Assembly (NCBI GenBank): GCA_030549175.1
Contig: JAUKUA010000005.1
Span: forward strand, 2,170,001-2,234,000
Source: Lasiosphaeris hirsuta
Taxonomy: Eukaryota; Ascomycota; Sordariomycetes; Sordariales; Lasiosphaeriaceae
DNA: 64,000 bases
Direction of reading: 5' to 3'
Shown here piece by piece: positions 35,463-46,558 of this stretch. The position numbers and the translations under genes were made by a program. The notes under the pieces were generated by a model. That model was not told where the DNA came from, made no database searches, and worked only from the letters and a program-made list of their open reading frames with translations. Numbering within the stretch: position 1 is the stretch's first letter; each line of letters opens with the position of its first letter.

Positions 35463-35946
35463 GGCGGTTGGAGAAAAGCCGGGCTTGATTATGACGGTTC
35501 TGGACCACAATGACTTCGATTCACTTGAAGAAATGTCTTATACATAAATTTGACCTTGTAATAATAACGCACAAAGAACAAAGGCCAGCATTAGATGATT
35601 AAAATGTTGTGTATAGTAGAACGTAATGCGATTTGGTCGAGTGGGGATCGGTCAACCTGCCATTCATTCAATGGTAGATTCAGGTTCCTTTGGGCCAAGA
35701 ATCCGGGACGATTAGAACCTAGGAACCCACAGGAGGCCGCGGTGGGGGCGTGGAGGCGTTGCGCGCTAAGACAGCCCGTGCTCTCCTTGTCCCGCCCCAA
35801 ATTTGACCTCCACTGTAACTTTAGCAAACCACGAATACGCGCTTCAACGTGCATCACCTTCCACACCAGCGCCTGCAAACCATCAGTACTTTTGATAAAA
35901 TAAGAATCTACTGGAAGGGACGCCTGATAAGGGTGATATAACCAAA
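35463..35946. promoter_or_regulatory. Divergent promoter region, SAP18 / PRP18
   Basis: This 484-bp interval separates the start codons of SAP18 (minus) and PRP18 (plus). Both promoters must lie here. No defined factor site was recognised. Confidence 0.55.
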
Positions 35947-37044
35947 ATGGACTTTGCTTCACTCATGTCCAAAGAGATCGCCAAGGCGAAAGGGGGCTCT
36001 TCGAAGACGACCGAACCTACCAAGCCCGCCCCGAAATACATTAGCAAACGTGAGGCAGAAGAGGCGCGCAAGGCGGCATACTTAGAAGAGCAGAACAAAC
36101 TCGAAGAGGAGCGCGCAGCAAGGGCCGCCGCAAAGAGGAAGCGCGAGGAGGACGCCGCAGAAGAAGCGAAGGCGCGCGAAGAAAAACGACAGCGGCTGGC
36201 GGAGGAGAGCCGGATACGTCGCGAGGCGAGAGAGGCAGAGGAGGAGAAGGCACGGCGCAAACGACTCGGACTGCCGGAGCTACCGTCGCCGGGTGCCAAG
36301 GAGGATGTGGCGGCCGGGGGCGTTGAGAGCGACGAGGACTCGGACGGCGAGGGAGAAATTCCCGAGGCCGACCTACTGAGCAAGCTCAGGGAGCTTGGGC
36401 AGCCCGCTGTGCTGTTCGGTGAAAGCCACGGCTCGAGGCTCAGGCGGTATCGAAAAGTTGCCAACGGCCCTGTAGCGGCTTCAGGGCCGATCGCAACAAC
36501 TCTCCCACCTGTCGAAGAGAAGGATATGAAGGTGCCTGAGACAGTACCCCCCGTTACCGAGAAGAAGCCACGGCGCTATTTATTCCGTCAACTGGCATCC
36601 TACTTCAATATGGTACTGCGGGAGTGGGAGATTGCGCTTCTTAAGGAAGACAATGCCGACACATATTCTGGACAGGCTGCGCGCAGCGCCATGCTCTCAA
36701 GCAAGGAGACGATGCGACCCCTGTTCCGCAAATTCGAAAAAGGCGACCTGGATGAGAGCATCCTGGAAGCTATCGTCGAAATCGTCAAGGCTGCCCAGGA
36801 GAGGCGCTACGTTGATGCCAACGATGGCTACCTGCGGCTCAGCATCGGCAAGGCAGCATGGCCCATCGGCGTCACCATGGTGGGTATCCACGAGCGAAGC
36901 GCCCGTGAGAAGCTCCACGGCGGCGAGAGAGGACATATCATGGGTAGTGAGATCACTCGGAAGTATCTACAGAGCATTAAACGGTGCTTGTCGTTTGCTC
37001 AGGTCCGCTGGCCGCCAGAGGACATACGCCAACTTATGGGTTAA
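35947..37044 (+). CDS. PRP18: Pre-mRNA splicing factor Prp18
   Basis: Single exon, 365 residues. The N-terminus MDFASLMSKEIAKAK is followed by a long charged coiled-coil segment (about 30-115, rich in Glu, Ala, Lys, Arg). The SFM-like EIPEADLLSKLRELGQPAVLFGE motif lies at about 138-162. The C-terminal Prp18 helical bundle (about 205-360) includes FRKFEKGDLDESILEAIVEI, DGYLRLSIGKAAWPIGVTMV and IMGSEITRKYLQSIKR. Prp18 acts with Slu7 in the second catalytic step of splicing (3' splice-site choice and exon ligation). Length is usual for filamentous fungi. The gene is convergent with CSN1, 383 bp apart. Confidence 0.96.
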   Translation: MDFASLMSKEIAKAKGGSSKTTEPTKPAPKYISKREAEEARKAAYLEEQNKLEEERAARAAAKRKREEDAAEEAKAREEKRQRLAEESRIRREAREAEEEKARRKRLGLPELPSPGAKEDVAAGGVESDEDSDGEGEIPEADLLSKLRELGQPAVLFGESHGSRLRRYRKVANGPVAASGPIATTLPPVEEKDMKVPETVPPVTEKKPRRYLFRQLASYFNMVLREWEIALLKEDNADTYSGQAARSAMLSSKETMRPLFRKFEKGDLDESILEAIVEIVKAAQERRYVDANDGYLRLSIGKAAWPIGVTMVGIHERSAREKLHGGERGHIMGSEITRKYLQSIKRCLSFAQVRWPPEDIRQLMG

Positions 37045-37427
37045 GTTGGATATGATATTTATGAAGCAAGCGGGAAGATAGGCCAATGATACCCCAGTAC
37101 CCGACACAGTCTAACAGCCACTGCATTCATCATCCCTGTCATTATTTTTGTCATTATGTGATGCATTCGTTTTACTCCGTCCCGCAAAGAATGCCAGAGA
37201 ATAACATGCTATCGGGTGCGCGAAGAGCAAAGAGTGCCCGTACCTATGGCAGGGACGCTATTCCGCCTCTCCTAGTCTCTCAAGGGACCACCCGGCGCGC
37301 CCAGCCCTCCGATGCTCTCTAGACCACGGTGGCTTAACGCAGCAGGGGATCATTCCCCGTTGAACCCCAAACTCCCATCCAAGTCCCCGTACCTTTGTCC
37401 TCCCGTGGGGCCTTACTCCACTGGCCC
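37045..37427. other. Convergent 3' intergenic region
   Basis: 383 bp between the stops of PRP18 (+) and CSN1 (-). No gene recognised. Confidence 0.55.
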
Positions 37428-39094
37428 CTACTCTAATGCCGAGTCGTCATACATAAGGTCACTCGTTACGTTCATCCCATGAGGGGTCATTTTTCGCTGC
37501 CCCTTCAGCTCAAGATCTGCCGCCGCCAGGGCCATGCGCCGAAGCCGGTCGATGGCCTGCTTCTCGTAGCTCCGTGCCGTCTCGAGCGCTGTGGTCTGCA
37601 ACTTCTGTCTCGGATTGACAGACACTGCTGTCACGAGCTTGGATTAAGATTAGAAAGTTTGTCGGAGCTCACAGGTGATATCAGCTTACCTTATCGATGG
37701 TGTTGATCCTTGCCTGGAGGGTCCCTGTCCGGATCATTGACACCAATTCTTCCTCGATGGGTTTCTCTGGACTGCCGAATGCCGCATTCATGGTGTCAAG
37801 GGTGACACAGGAAAACGGAATAAGATACTGAACAATGCACTTGCTCCGAATCTCACTATATATCTTTGCGATGTGCCGTTGAAGGTAAATGTCCAGGAGG
37901 TAATCGGGGCGGTAGGACTCCAGGGTTGCGATACAGGCCGAGTATCTGCCATTCACAAACTGTGTGACAGCCCGGCGGATGTGTGGCTCAAGCTCCAGGA
38001 ACTGCCTGAAGCTCGAGTTGTCGAGAACCTTGGTCTGGAGGTCTTTCCTGTCCATCGATGCGAGTGCGAGGAGACCGCCATATACCGCCACGTCATTTTG
38101 GCTCGCAACATCATTATAGCTTGCGCTTGGAACGGCAGCATCGGCCGCCAAAAAGCTTAGCGCTGCGTCCAGGAATCTTTCTTGGCCGAGATAGGATATA
38201 CCCTGAACGATCTTGATGTACGGCTGGAGTATCTTCTCGTCCTCTGGGCTTTGGTTTCCGCCCATTTTGTTCAAGTGTGCGGTCACCATCCCCCACTCAC
38301 GTCTTTGTAGAGACACGCAGACGAGATGCTTGCCAACGTCGACGATGTGCTTTGGCGTGCTCACGTCGGGCCTCATCTTTGAATAGGCTTCGGCAGCTCC
38401 GTTGAGGTCGCCGATGCTCTCAAGATGCTTGCCAAGATCCTCGTTACCCATCTACAAAGAAAATTAGGAGTTCCTCGATATCCAAACGTTTATCCACCTT
38501 TATGGGGCAGGAACATACCCTAACGCTCTCTTTGATGAGATTGTTTTTGTAGCCCTTGAGTTCAAGGGTAAGCCGATGAGTTTCGTTGCGGTTCGAAACC
38601 TCAGTGTTCTCGAGCCATGTTTGGTCGTAGGTGGCTTCTGAATCGTGCGGGGCAGCGATTCGCAGGCACTCAACGACTTCACGATATCGTTGAGGGTCGC
38701 GGCCTCGCTTTGCCTCCAATATAGCAGCTTTCAAGGCGTCGACGCAAAGCGGGACCGAGCTGCGGCCGATGAGATACAGTCGGTCGAAGCGAGTACGGCC
38801 TAATATCAGCGTGTTAGAGTTGAGCAAGTCGAAAGAGCCTGGGGCGAAAACCAGGAGGGAGTTGCGTACCACGGTAGTTTTGGAGATAGAGGTCCAGGTC
38901 AAACTTGGGCGGGTCTATACACTCAACTTGTTAGAGATGCGATGTGAAGCGATGCGGACGGGGCAAGAGCGAAGATGGTGAATGCAGTCTGCTTTTTGCA
39001 AGAAAAAGCAGGCAGTCAATAATTAATCACCTTTGACGACGACCCCTCCCTGGCTGTCCATGACGGTAAAAAACTCGAGCAGCGGGTCAGCCAT
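37428..39094 (-). CDS. CSN1: COP9 signalosome subunit 1
   Basis: Proposed minus-strand exons are 39094-39031, 38914-38870, 38799-38519, 38451-37690 and 37637-37428, giving 453 residues in frame. The second exon is only 45 nt and encodes PPKFDLDLYLQNYRG, which links to RTRFDRLYLIGRSS. The protein has the Rpn7/CSN1 helical repeat (MGNEDLGKHLESIGDLNGAA, PKHIVDVGKHLVCVSLQRRE, ISYLGQERFLDAALSFL) and then a C-terminal PCI domain (IRSKCIVQYLIPFSCVTLDT, EEELVSMIRTGTLQARINTI). CSN1 is a core subunit of the signalosome that removes Nedd8 from cullin ubiquitin ligases and affects development and light responses in filamentous fungi. The last intron ends in AAG. The start at 39094 yields MADPLLEFFTVMDSQGGVVV. 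Confidence 0.94.
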
Positions 39095-42000
39095 AGCCGC
39101 GGTGGTGCTAGATATCGCGACTTTGGAGAGCACCCGACGTTGGGAGAGGGGCGAGGCTGAAGCACCACAGAGCTCCGGTCGAGGCTGAGATCGGATGGAG
39201 ACGTCGATGAGGCAAAGGAGGGGGTAGGCACAAAATGGCGGGGCAGGTAGCTGAGGTGTTCGCTTGGAGTGACCTCCAGCAGAAGGCTTGGGCGGGATTC
39301 GGCTCGGATTACTCTGTGCGGAACCCCGCGCGCCAAGCTCAGGCTGTCGCACCTGTCACTCACCTCCAGCACCCAGTGCTTTGTCACGCATTCCTGAAAT
39401 GCAGGCTCGCTGCGGGTACCATGTCAGCCAGCACACCAACACTCTAAACACACCGGCTGCTACTGCTGCTGCATGGATGGGCAGGCGAGCTAAGCTTTAG
39501 ACGCAAGTAGCACAAAAAGAGGCGGAAAGGTGGCTGGGATAGGCTGTCGGTTTGTTCGCAGAGCACTGGACGACGTCGGCGAAGGCTACAAGGCTGGCTT
39601 AAGCCTAAATGCCCTATACTTGAATAGGCAGGTGATACAGGCATACACAGCGTACGCTCTGCACTCGCTCGCCGCCCCGTGTTTCTGGAAAACCCGCAAA
39701 GCAGAGAGACATAAGCAGCCAAGCAAGCTAGCCAAGCCCGCCGAGCTCTTGGACCCTGAGAATCCACCTATACAGGTTTGTACCTAAGGCACATAGTGTA
39801 GGTAGCATCCTGGGCTGGGAGTAAACCTGAGTGCAAATCCGAGGGAAATAGAGACCCAACACGTCACAGAGCGTGCAGCCTCAGGGGAGCACGGATTATC
39901 CAGACGGGGATTGCACCGTTACCTATTGGATTGCATAATAGGTACCGAGCTGAAAGTCGACGCCGCTTACAGCTCAACTGATCGAAGACGAAAGACAAAC
40001 GAGAAACTTGCATTCGGTTAGGAGAGCATTATTGCGTCTTATTTGTCCCCTCTGGCCTATCATGGATAACAAGGCTGATAGGCGGAGTGGGGTACCGCAA
40101 CCCCCCAACCCCCAAAGCTGGAGGGCAAAGAGAGCAACTAATAAACCAGTGATTGACCATCGGGTTGATTTCGGTATCGCTGGGGGGGCACCGATCCTTC
40201 GTGGGTGGGGTAACGATGAGGCCGCTTCAGCTTGCGATTGGGACAAATCTCTGCGGAAGCCTTGAGGAGCGTGAGGAGGTGGGGATTGCTGCAATGGCTG
40301 CATCAACAACCGCAATGGGTACCGTGTCGGTGCTGGCGGTGTCTGCGGTGTCTGCGGTGTCTGCGCGCTGGTGTGCGAGACGTGTGAAAGTGTCGGATAC
40401 GCCCATCTCCCTGTGCTCTCTGCCTAGCTGTGTTCACGGGGAGACCTGGAAGTTCTGAATTCGGATTCACGGGTTCGATTTATCGATTCCATGCGCTGGG
40501 GTTTCATCGCACACTCCGGTTGCCCTCCCGGCCTAACTCCTTCCTCTGACTTCCATATTGTCCCCCCTTTTGCCTACCAGCATTCAGCATGCGCTCTCCT
40601 CTCGTTGCAAGAGGAGTCGGCGGGTTAATTAATATTGTTTTCTATACCTGTGCGGGTTTTTCCTGTCATCGCAAGTGAAAAAGTTGGAATGCCCCTGTCG
40701 ACTTGACCATACCCAGTTCGTTCGCGCACAGCGCCGCGCATGGAATGACCTGATTTTTGGTACGTACCGCTTCCTCGCGCTGCTTTCCGCTGCGTGCCAA
40801 GCGGAAGCAATGAGCCCTGGGAAGCGCAATGACATCAGCCAAGTCCTGTAGCGCACCCAATCTCGGCTTGCGTGGCTTGCGTCCCCTGGTCCTCGTTCTG
40901 CGGGCGGCCCCTGCCTTCTCCATCTTTTTCAACATCGCGGGTTCCGAAGTCCTTTGGTCCCCCATCCCTCTTGACCACCTGCAACGAATGCGGCCCGCGC
41001 ATGGCCTCCCTCCTTGGTCACCTTGTGCACTACCTGCCTGCCCCCCTCCCCTTGCTCACCCGGCCCCCTCTCTGCCTCTGTCTGGGGATGCAGTACATCG
41101 TACCCCAGTAAAGTAATATGCCCAATATTCGGCCAGAAAAGATTCCGTCTGTCCCATCAGGCTGCGCGCCGCCTTGTCTGCCGACTGAAGTTCTGTCCAA
41201 GCCTTAGCGGCTCAATCCGATGACGGTCAACGAGCACCGCGCGCCAAGAGGAAGCCGACCCCAACTCAACACGACATCATTGGCCAAACGCTTGGGTAGT
41301 AGATGCTTAGCTTGCTCGTGACGGAGATAGCGCAGCCTTCCATGATTCATCCGTTCCGCCTGGGGTCACCGCTGCGACACCAGGAGAGGGTCTACCAATT
41401 GGTACCAATTACTGTGTGGAGATCCTAGCAGAGGTGGCTTTTCGCAGCCAGCCCGGCTCCGGGTCCGCGAAGCTGAATCCAATGACGGCGCGCCGTTCAG
41501 ACTCTCACTTCAATCCTAATCCTAGTGTATGCTGCATCCAACCCTGGGTCGACGACAGCAATATCTGTGTGGCGTTTAAGGGATTCTGGGGTCAGAGCTG
41601 GAAATCAATAGACAAAGGCCCGGAAGAACTATCGACATGTCCCTCGATGACAAAGGTCAAGAGGCGGAGCGACTCGAAAATACCCGCATCCATACCGCAT
41701 CTCTACCGCATCCGTTTGATTCAAGCCCACCTAATTAACCCGCCATCCCGTCCGTCTTTTCCTAGCTTGGCATCATATTGCGTCGTCCTCCATATTAAGC
41801 GCCCCATGGCAACCTGGGGACCGGCCAATTCTTTATATACCCTTAGCTCTTGACCTTGAGCACGGAGCCGCTCGAGCGGCACATGTGGATGGAGACACGC
41901 AATCCAGTAATTGAGGTTCCCACAGACCTCGAAACACATGGGCATGTGTACCACAGGAGGTAGGGTTGGGTTCCAGGGACGCGGGGCCAAGGAAGGGGTG

Positions 42001-43151
42001 TCCTAGCTCCCGCCGAACTCGTGGCCTCGGAGTTAGGAAAGAATGATTATCATTCAACGGGAGCAGGCCTGTACCCCTCGATGTTGCCTCTGTGAGAGAG
42101 CCCCCTCACCCACCCCGTCACCCGCCGCCACCAATCCCCATCCCCTACCTGTTCCCCTACCTCATAGAAGGTTGGCCCAGAGTCCGCCCCCCGTCCAAAC
42201 CACATGAGGCGCCCGGGATTGACTCGATCTTTTGGGGGCCGCGACTTCCCCTCTGATACACATTTTCAGTTGCATCTCGCGCTCTCGCCGAGCTGGCCTA
42301 ACGGTTGGCGATGGAGCAATCTACGGTTACCAGTCTACTGCTCCCACTCGTGGCTGGCTAGATGGAGTCTGTAGCGCAGGTTTCATAATTATCTCTGTCG
42401 GTGTTTTATTTAACTGGGTTTGTTTAGATCTTATTTTTCATTTGCATGTATATTCGCCAGCCGGGGGGCCGTCACACATAATCAGCCGCCCCGACCGGCG
42501 TCTTCACACGCCCGGTCTAAGACCGAATCGGCACCGGTACACACCTACTGGTACAATACATTACGATGTCTCCCTTCCCCCCTTGTCCCATCCTCGACCC
42601 CTAAGGTAGCAGCCCCACAGTCGCACGGGATCTTGTCCATGCCCTCACATCTGCAGCCCATACCCCTACCAACCGAACTGAACCCACAGTTACGCTGTCT
42701 GCCTATCCACTAGGTGCTTGCTGCGTTCCCTGGGTGGAGGCTGCGGAGCTCGCTCGAGTGGATTGCTCTTCCGCCGGACGGCTGTTGACTCCAAGGTTGG
42801 TTGACTCGAACGGGCAAGGCACTGGGAGTGGCAGATCCCCTGTTTCTACTGCCTTACCCTTCCTAGCTGGCTGTTATACCTGCGCTCTGCGCATGCGACC
42901 TAGTTTTCAACACCTGCTGGACTCTTCCCGGTTACGCCCCAGCTGAACCTTTAACCTTTTTCTGCCTCGAAACCGTCCAGTGTCTGTCACGGCTGGGTGC
43001 GCGCTGTGGGGCCCTTGTAAACGCGCTGGTCCTTGTTCAGAAATGCCAAACTGTACCAAACCTAGACTTCATCGAGGCGCTCGCTGAGACGGGCCGTCGT
43101 CGATACAAGGGAAGGACGTTTGGGCGCCTGTGCGCGGGGGTAGGGACGGAT
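39095..43151. other. Long intergenic region upstream of the Zn2Cys6 gene
   Basis: 4 kb with no convincing gene. It contains the CSN1 promoter on the left and a probable long promoter or leader of the regulator starting at 43152 on the right. A GGTGTCTGC-type triplication lies near 40340-40366. A nested palindrome with CCAAT boxes lies at 41393-41410. ORFs in the interval have no family motifs. Confidence 0.55.
41393..41410. promoter_or_regulatory. Nested palindromes containing CCAAT boxes
   Basis: TACCAATTGGTA (41393-41404) and AATTGGTACCAATT (41397-41410) are both perfect palindromes and overlap. Together they give two CCAAT boxes in one orientation and one in the other. CCAAT is bound by the Hap/CBF complex. 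The site lies about 1.7 kb upstream of the next start codon, so a regulatory role is inference. Confidence 0.45.
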
Positions 43152-46100
43152 ATGACGGACCCAAAAACCGAGGGCGTCCCCCCTCGCCCAGCTCGCCCTC
43201 CCTCCCAACCCTCCAAGCCCTCCGGGGCCGGCCCCAAGACCAAGGAAACTGCCCCGAGTGCTTCCGGCTCCGCCAACACGCCCGACATGTCCGAAGACGA
43301 GTCGGTCGACCTATCGCCCCAGGATCATGCTTCCCCTTCCGAGAGCGTTAGGTCGTCGGGCCAGGGTCCCAGCAAGTCCGAGTCGGAGGACCCTACCGGG
43401 TCGCGGGATGCTGGTGGTGAGACATCGAGCATGCCCCTACAGAAGCGCCGCAGGGTAACGCGAGCATGCGACGAATGCCGCCGGAAGAAGATCAAGTGCG
43501 ACGGGAAGCAGCCATGCACCCACTGTTCGGTCTATAGCTATGGTAATGCGAGAATCGTCTACGTCGCCCAGTGGCCCGCGCCAGCCCCCTGCTGACCAGC
43601 TTCCAGAATGCACCTACGATAAGCCGTCTAACCGCCGCAGAAACCCGGCGCCGCAGTATATCGAGGCTCTCGAGGCCAGACTCCAGCGAGCCGAGGGCCT
43701 GCTGCGCAAGTTTATGCCCGATGTTGACCTTGCCGATCCGAGTCTGGACCCCGTCATCCAGCAAGAGTTCCAAAAGCGGGAGCAGGCAAGATTGCAGGCC
43801 ATGAAACTCGAGAGGGAGACGGCCAAAGCCCCCGAGGGCCAAGACGCCCACATCATGTCAATGATCGAGACCATCGGCCAGCTCGACCTCAGCGAAGGTG
43901 GCGAATGGGACTTTCACGGGATCTCGTCTGGGGCCGTCTTCCTCAGACGGATGAAAGAGCACTTCCAGGGTTTGCTAGGGGACGACTATCGCATCCCCTT
44001 CCTCAACCGACCTCCCCGACCGGTTGGCATGTTCAGCCTGGATTCTACCCGGGTCGGTGCCGGTGCTCCCTGGGACGGCGCAACGACTCCAAACATCTAC
44101 GATCTGCCCCCGCAGGAAAAGGTTCGGGCTCTGTGCTACTTCTCGCTGAACTGCGCTACCTGCCTTTTGCGTGTCGTGCATCAGCCTACGTTCTACGAGA
44201 CACTCGATAAGCTGTACGACACACCACAGAGCTCATGGGGACCCGAAGAACACAAATTCCTGGGGCTTTTGTACTCTGTTATGTCACTCGGATGCATGTA
44301 CAACACCAAGGATGACCCTTCAGCCGCCCCCGTTACCCATAAATCTGCAATGGAAGAAGGGTGAGTTCCTGCGCTTCTTAACGTCAGCCTCCATTTCCTG
44401 TTCTCTGACAACCAGTTTAGGGCCAAGTATTATGCTTCTGCCAGACTAATCTTGCAAGATGTTGCCGAATGCAGAGATCTAACCTCGCTGCAAGGACTCA
44501 TTTACATGATACTCTTTCTCCAGGCAACGTCTAATATTAGTGGATGCTACGCCTTTCTAGGCATCGCTCTCCGGTCTTGCCTCCGCATGGGCCTTCACCG
44601 GCACCTTCCGCACGCAGAAATGACGCCGATTGAGGACGAAACGAGACGACGAGTGTTCCATGTGGTTCGGCAGATGGACACCTACGTGTCAGCAATCCTT
44701 GGGTTCCCGATACTCCTCGGCGACGACGATGTCGACCAGCCCACCCCGACAGAGGTCGAAGACGAATACATCACCAAGGAGACCATCATCGCCCCTCCGC
44801 CAGGGACTCCTTCGTTCTTTCAGGCTTTCAACGCCCACAACAAACTTATGGGCATTTTGTCCAAGGTTGTCAAGCACATCTACCCCCTCAAAGGGGTGGA
44901 GGAATGTGTGATGGGTGGCGAGCGCCCGGCAACTTACATGATCAGATATTCCCGAATCAAGGAGATCGAAGTAGAGCTGCATGAGTGGTACGAACGCCTT
45001 CCAGCACATTGGCGACCAAGCGCAGACGGCACCATTGAGGTTGTTCGGTATGTAGGACCAAACTTGTGCGTTTCCTTGAGTTCGCGAGCATGTCTTGCTA
45101 ACATAGCCCGGTTAGGGTCCGGACTCTGCTTCGATTTGGCTATGCACACGTTCAGATGATGCTCTATCGACCGTTTCTCCACTACGTTTCACCGCGCCTG
45201 ACGGGCGGCAAGAAGATCGATGATCGGTACTACAACTGTGCGGCAGCGGGAATTAGCGTCGCTCGGAACATCGTGCACATAGGCATGGAGATCCAGAAAC
45301 AATCTGTCTTGATCGGCCCCTACTGGTTCATCCTGTATACGGAGTTTTTCGCAATCATCTCTCTTGTCTTCTATGTTTTGGAGAACCCGGACAAGCCAGG
45401 ATCCGCCGAGATACTAGCAGATGCTCAAGCTGGCAGAGATGTCATTGCAACCCTTGCGCAGAGAAGCTTAGCCGCAGACCGCATTACAAGTGCACTAAAG
45501 GTGAGCCTTGATACGGCTTTCGTGTGAACCGAGGCTGACGGGACAATTAGCCCCTTTTCGAACAGTTGAAAGAGCGCCTTAAAAAGGGTGCAGGTCGACC
45601 TGTACCTACAAAGAAGCGGTCAGCTCCGGTTCCAGGGTCAAAGACTGGGAATATGCCTCTGCCGACTCGCCCTGGGCTGCCAGACAGCGCTTCACAAAGG
45701 AGGTCGGAGGAGCTGGTCCGGAGCCCAAGCGGAGCGGTTCGGAGAGAAACCTCGATAGCCCCTCAGAGGGCATCGTTTGGCTCAATCGGAATGCAGGGCG
45801 GCTTGCCGGGACAAGGCTTTGCGAGCAATCTCCAGGAGTTATTGCCGCTTGATGTTGCCCTGGCAAGCACCAACTCGGACAGCAGCAGCACCCCTGGAAC
45901 TGCACGCGTCCGTCCCCAGGGTTTTCAGCAAGCATCGGCTCCAGGCGGCTCGGCCAGCTCTCTATACAAACTGGATGCCATGATGTTTCCTTCTGGCGAT
46001 CCGTTCGCCTACCCTAACCAGCCGCTGCTGGACTTGGCGGGCTACCCTCAGGGCCGACGAGCCGCTCAAGAGACGACACAGTTTTTCCCCATGCCAAATG

Positions 46101-46412
46101 TCTACGATGACATCGAAGGCCAATTGCTGGGCCCAGTTCCGCCATACTTGGTATCACAAGGGCAGGCCCATCACGGACTAGACACGGCATCGCAAATATA
46201 TAGCCAATCTAACTTGATCGCGATGCAACAGGAACACGGGGCACAGGAGCACCAGCACCAGCACCAGCACCAGCACCAGCACCAGCACCAGCAGCGCCAG
46301 CGCCACCAACACCACCAGCAACAGCAAAGACACCAGCAACAAAACCGACAACAACAAGCACACCATCATGCACACCAACAGCAGCTAGCACAACATCACC
46401 ACCACCATCACC

Positions 46413-46461
<49 letters not shown>

Positions 46462-46558
46462 GCAACAACAAGGAGAGATGATGGAGGACATTCTTGTGGA
46501 TCCCAGTTTCCAGGGGGATTGGGGAGATATCCTTGGCGGCAGCGGTTATCATCGATAG
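43152..46558 (+). CDS. Zn2Cys6 transcription factor with His/Gln-rich C-terminus
   Basis: Proposed exons are 43152-43542, 43607-44360, 44421-45047, 45116-45500 and 45551-46558, giving 1054 residues in frame. The zinc cluster is complete only after splicing: Cys106, 109, 116, 122, 125 and 132, within RRRVTRACDECRRKKIKCDG. It is followed by a linker, PQYIEALEARLQRAEGLLRK, that looks like a dimerising coiled coil. The fungal-specific middle homology region spans about 300-650 (CYFSLNCATCLLRVVHQPTF, LGIALRSCLRMGLHRHLP, DETRRRVFHVVRQMDTYVSA). The C-terminal 330 residues are disordered, with a His/Gln tract near 895-1020 followed by a short acidic end (EDILVDPSFQGDWGDILGG) that may be an activation motif. 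It is a nuclear DNA-binding regulator. I do not recognise the specific orthologue, so no target pathway is given. Confidence 0.93.
46249..46472 (+). repeat. CAC/CAG and CAA trinucleotide repeat, coding
   Basis: CACCAG hexamers (46251-46290) pass into mixed CAC/CAA/CAG and then a nearly pure CAA tract (about 46410-46470). They encode poly(His-Gln), His-rich and poly-Gln segments in the tail of the 43152 regulator. Copy number is likely to vary between strains. Confidence 0.9.

Noticed and set aside
40455..40495. GGTTCGA-like sequence resembling a tRNA B box
   Set aside because: The following bases do not complete the TTCRANNC consensus with a pairing T-stem, and no A box, anticodon arm or acceptor stem could be built around it.
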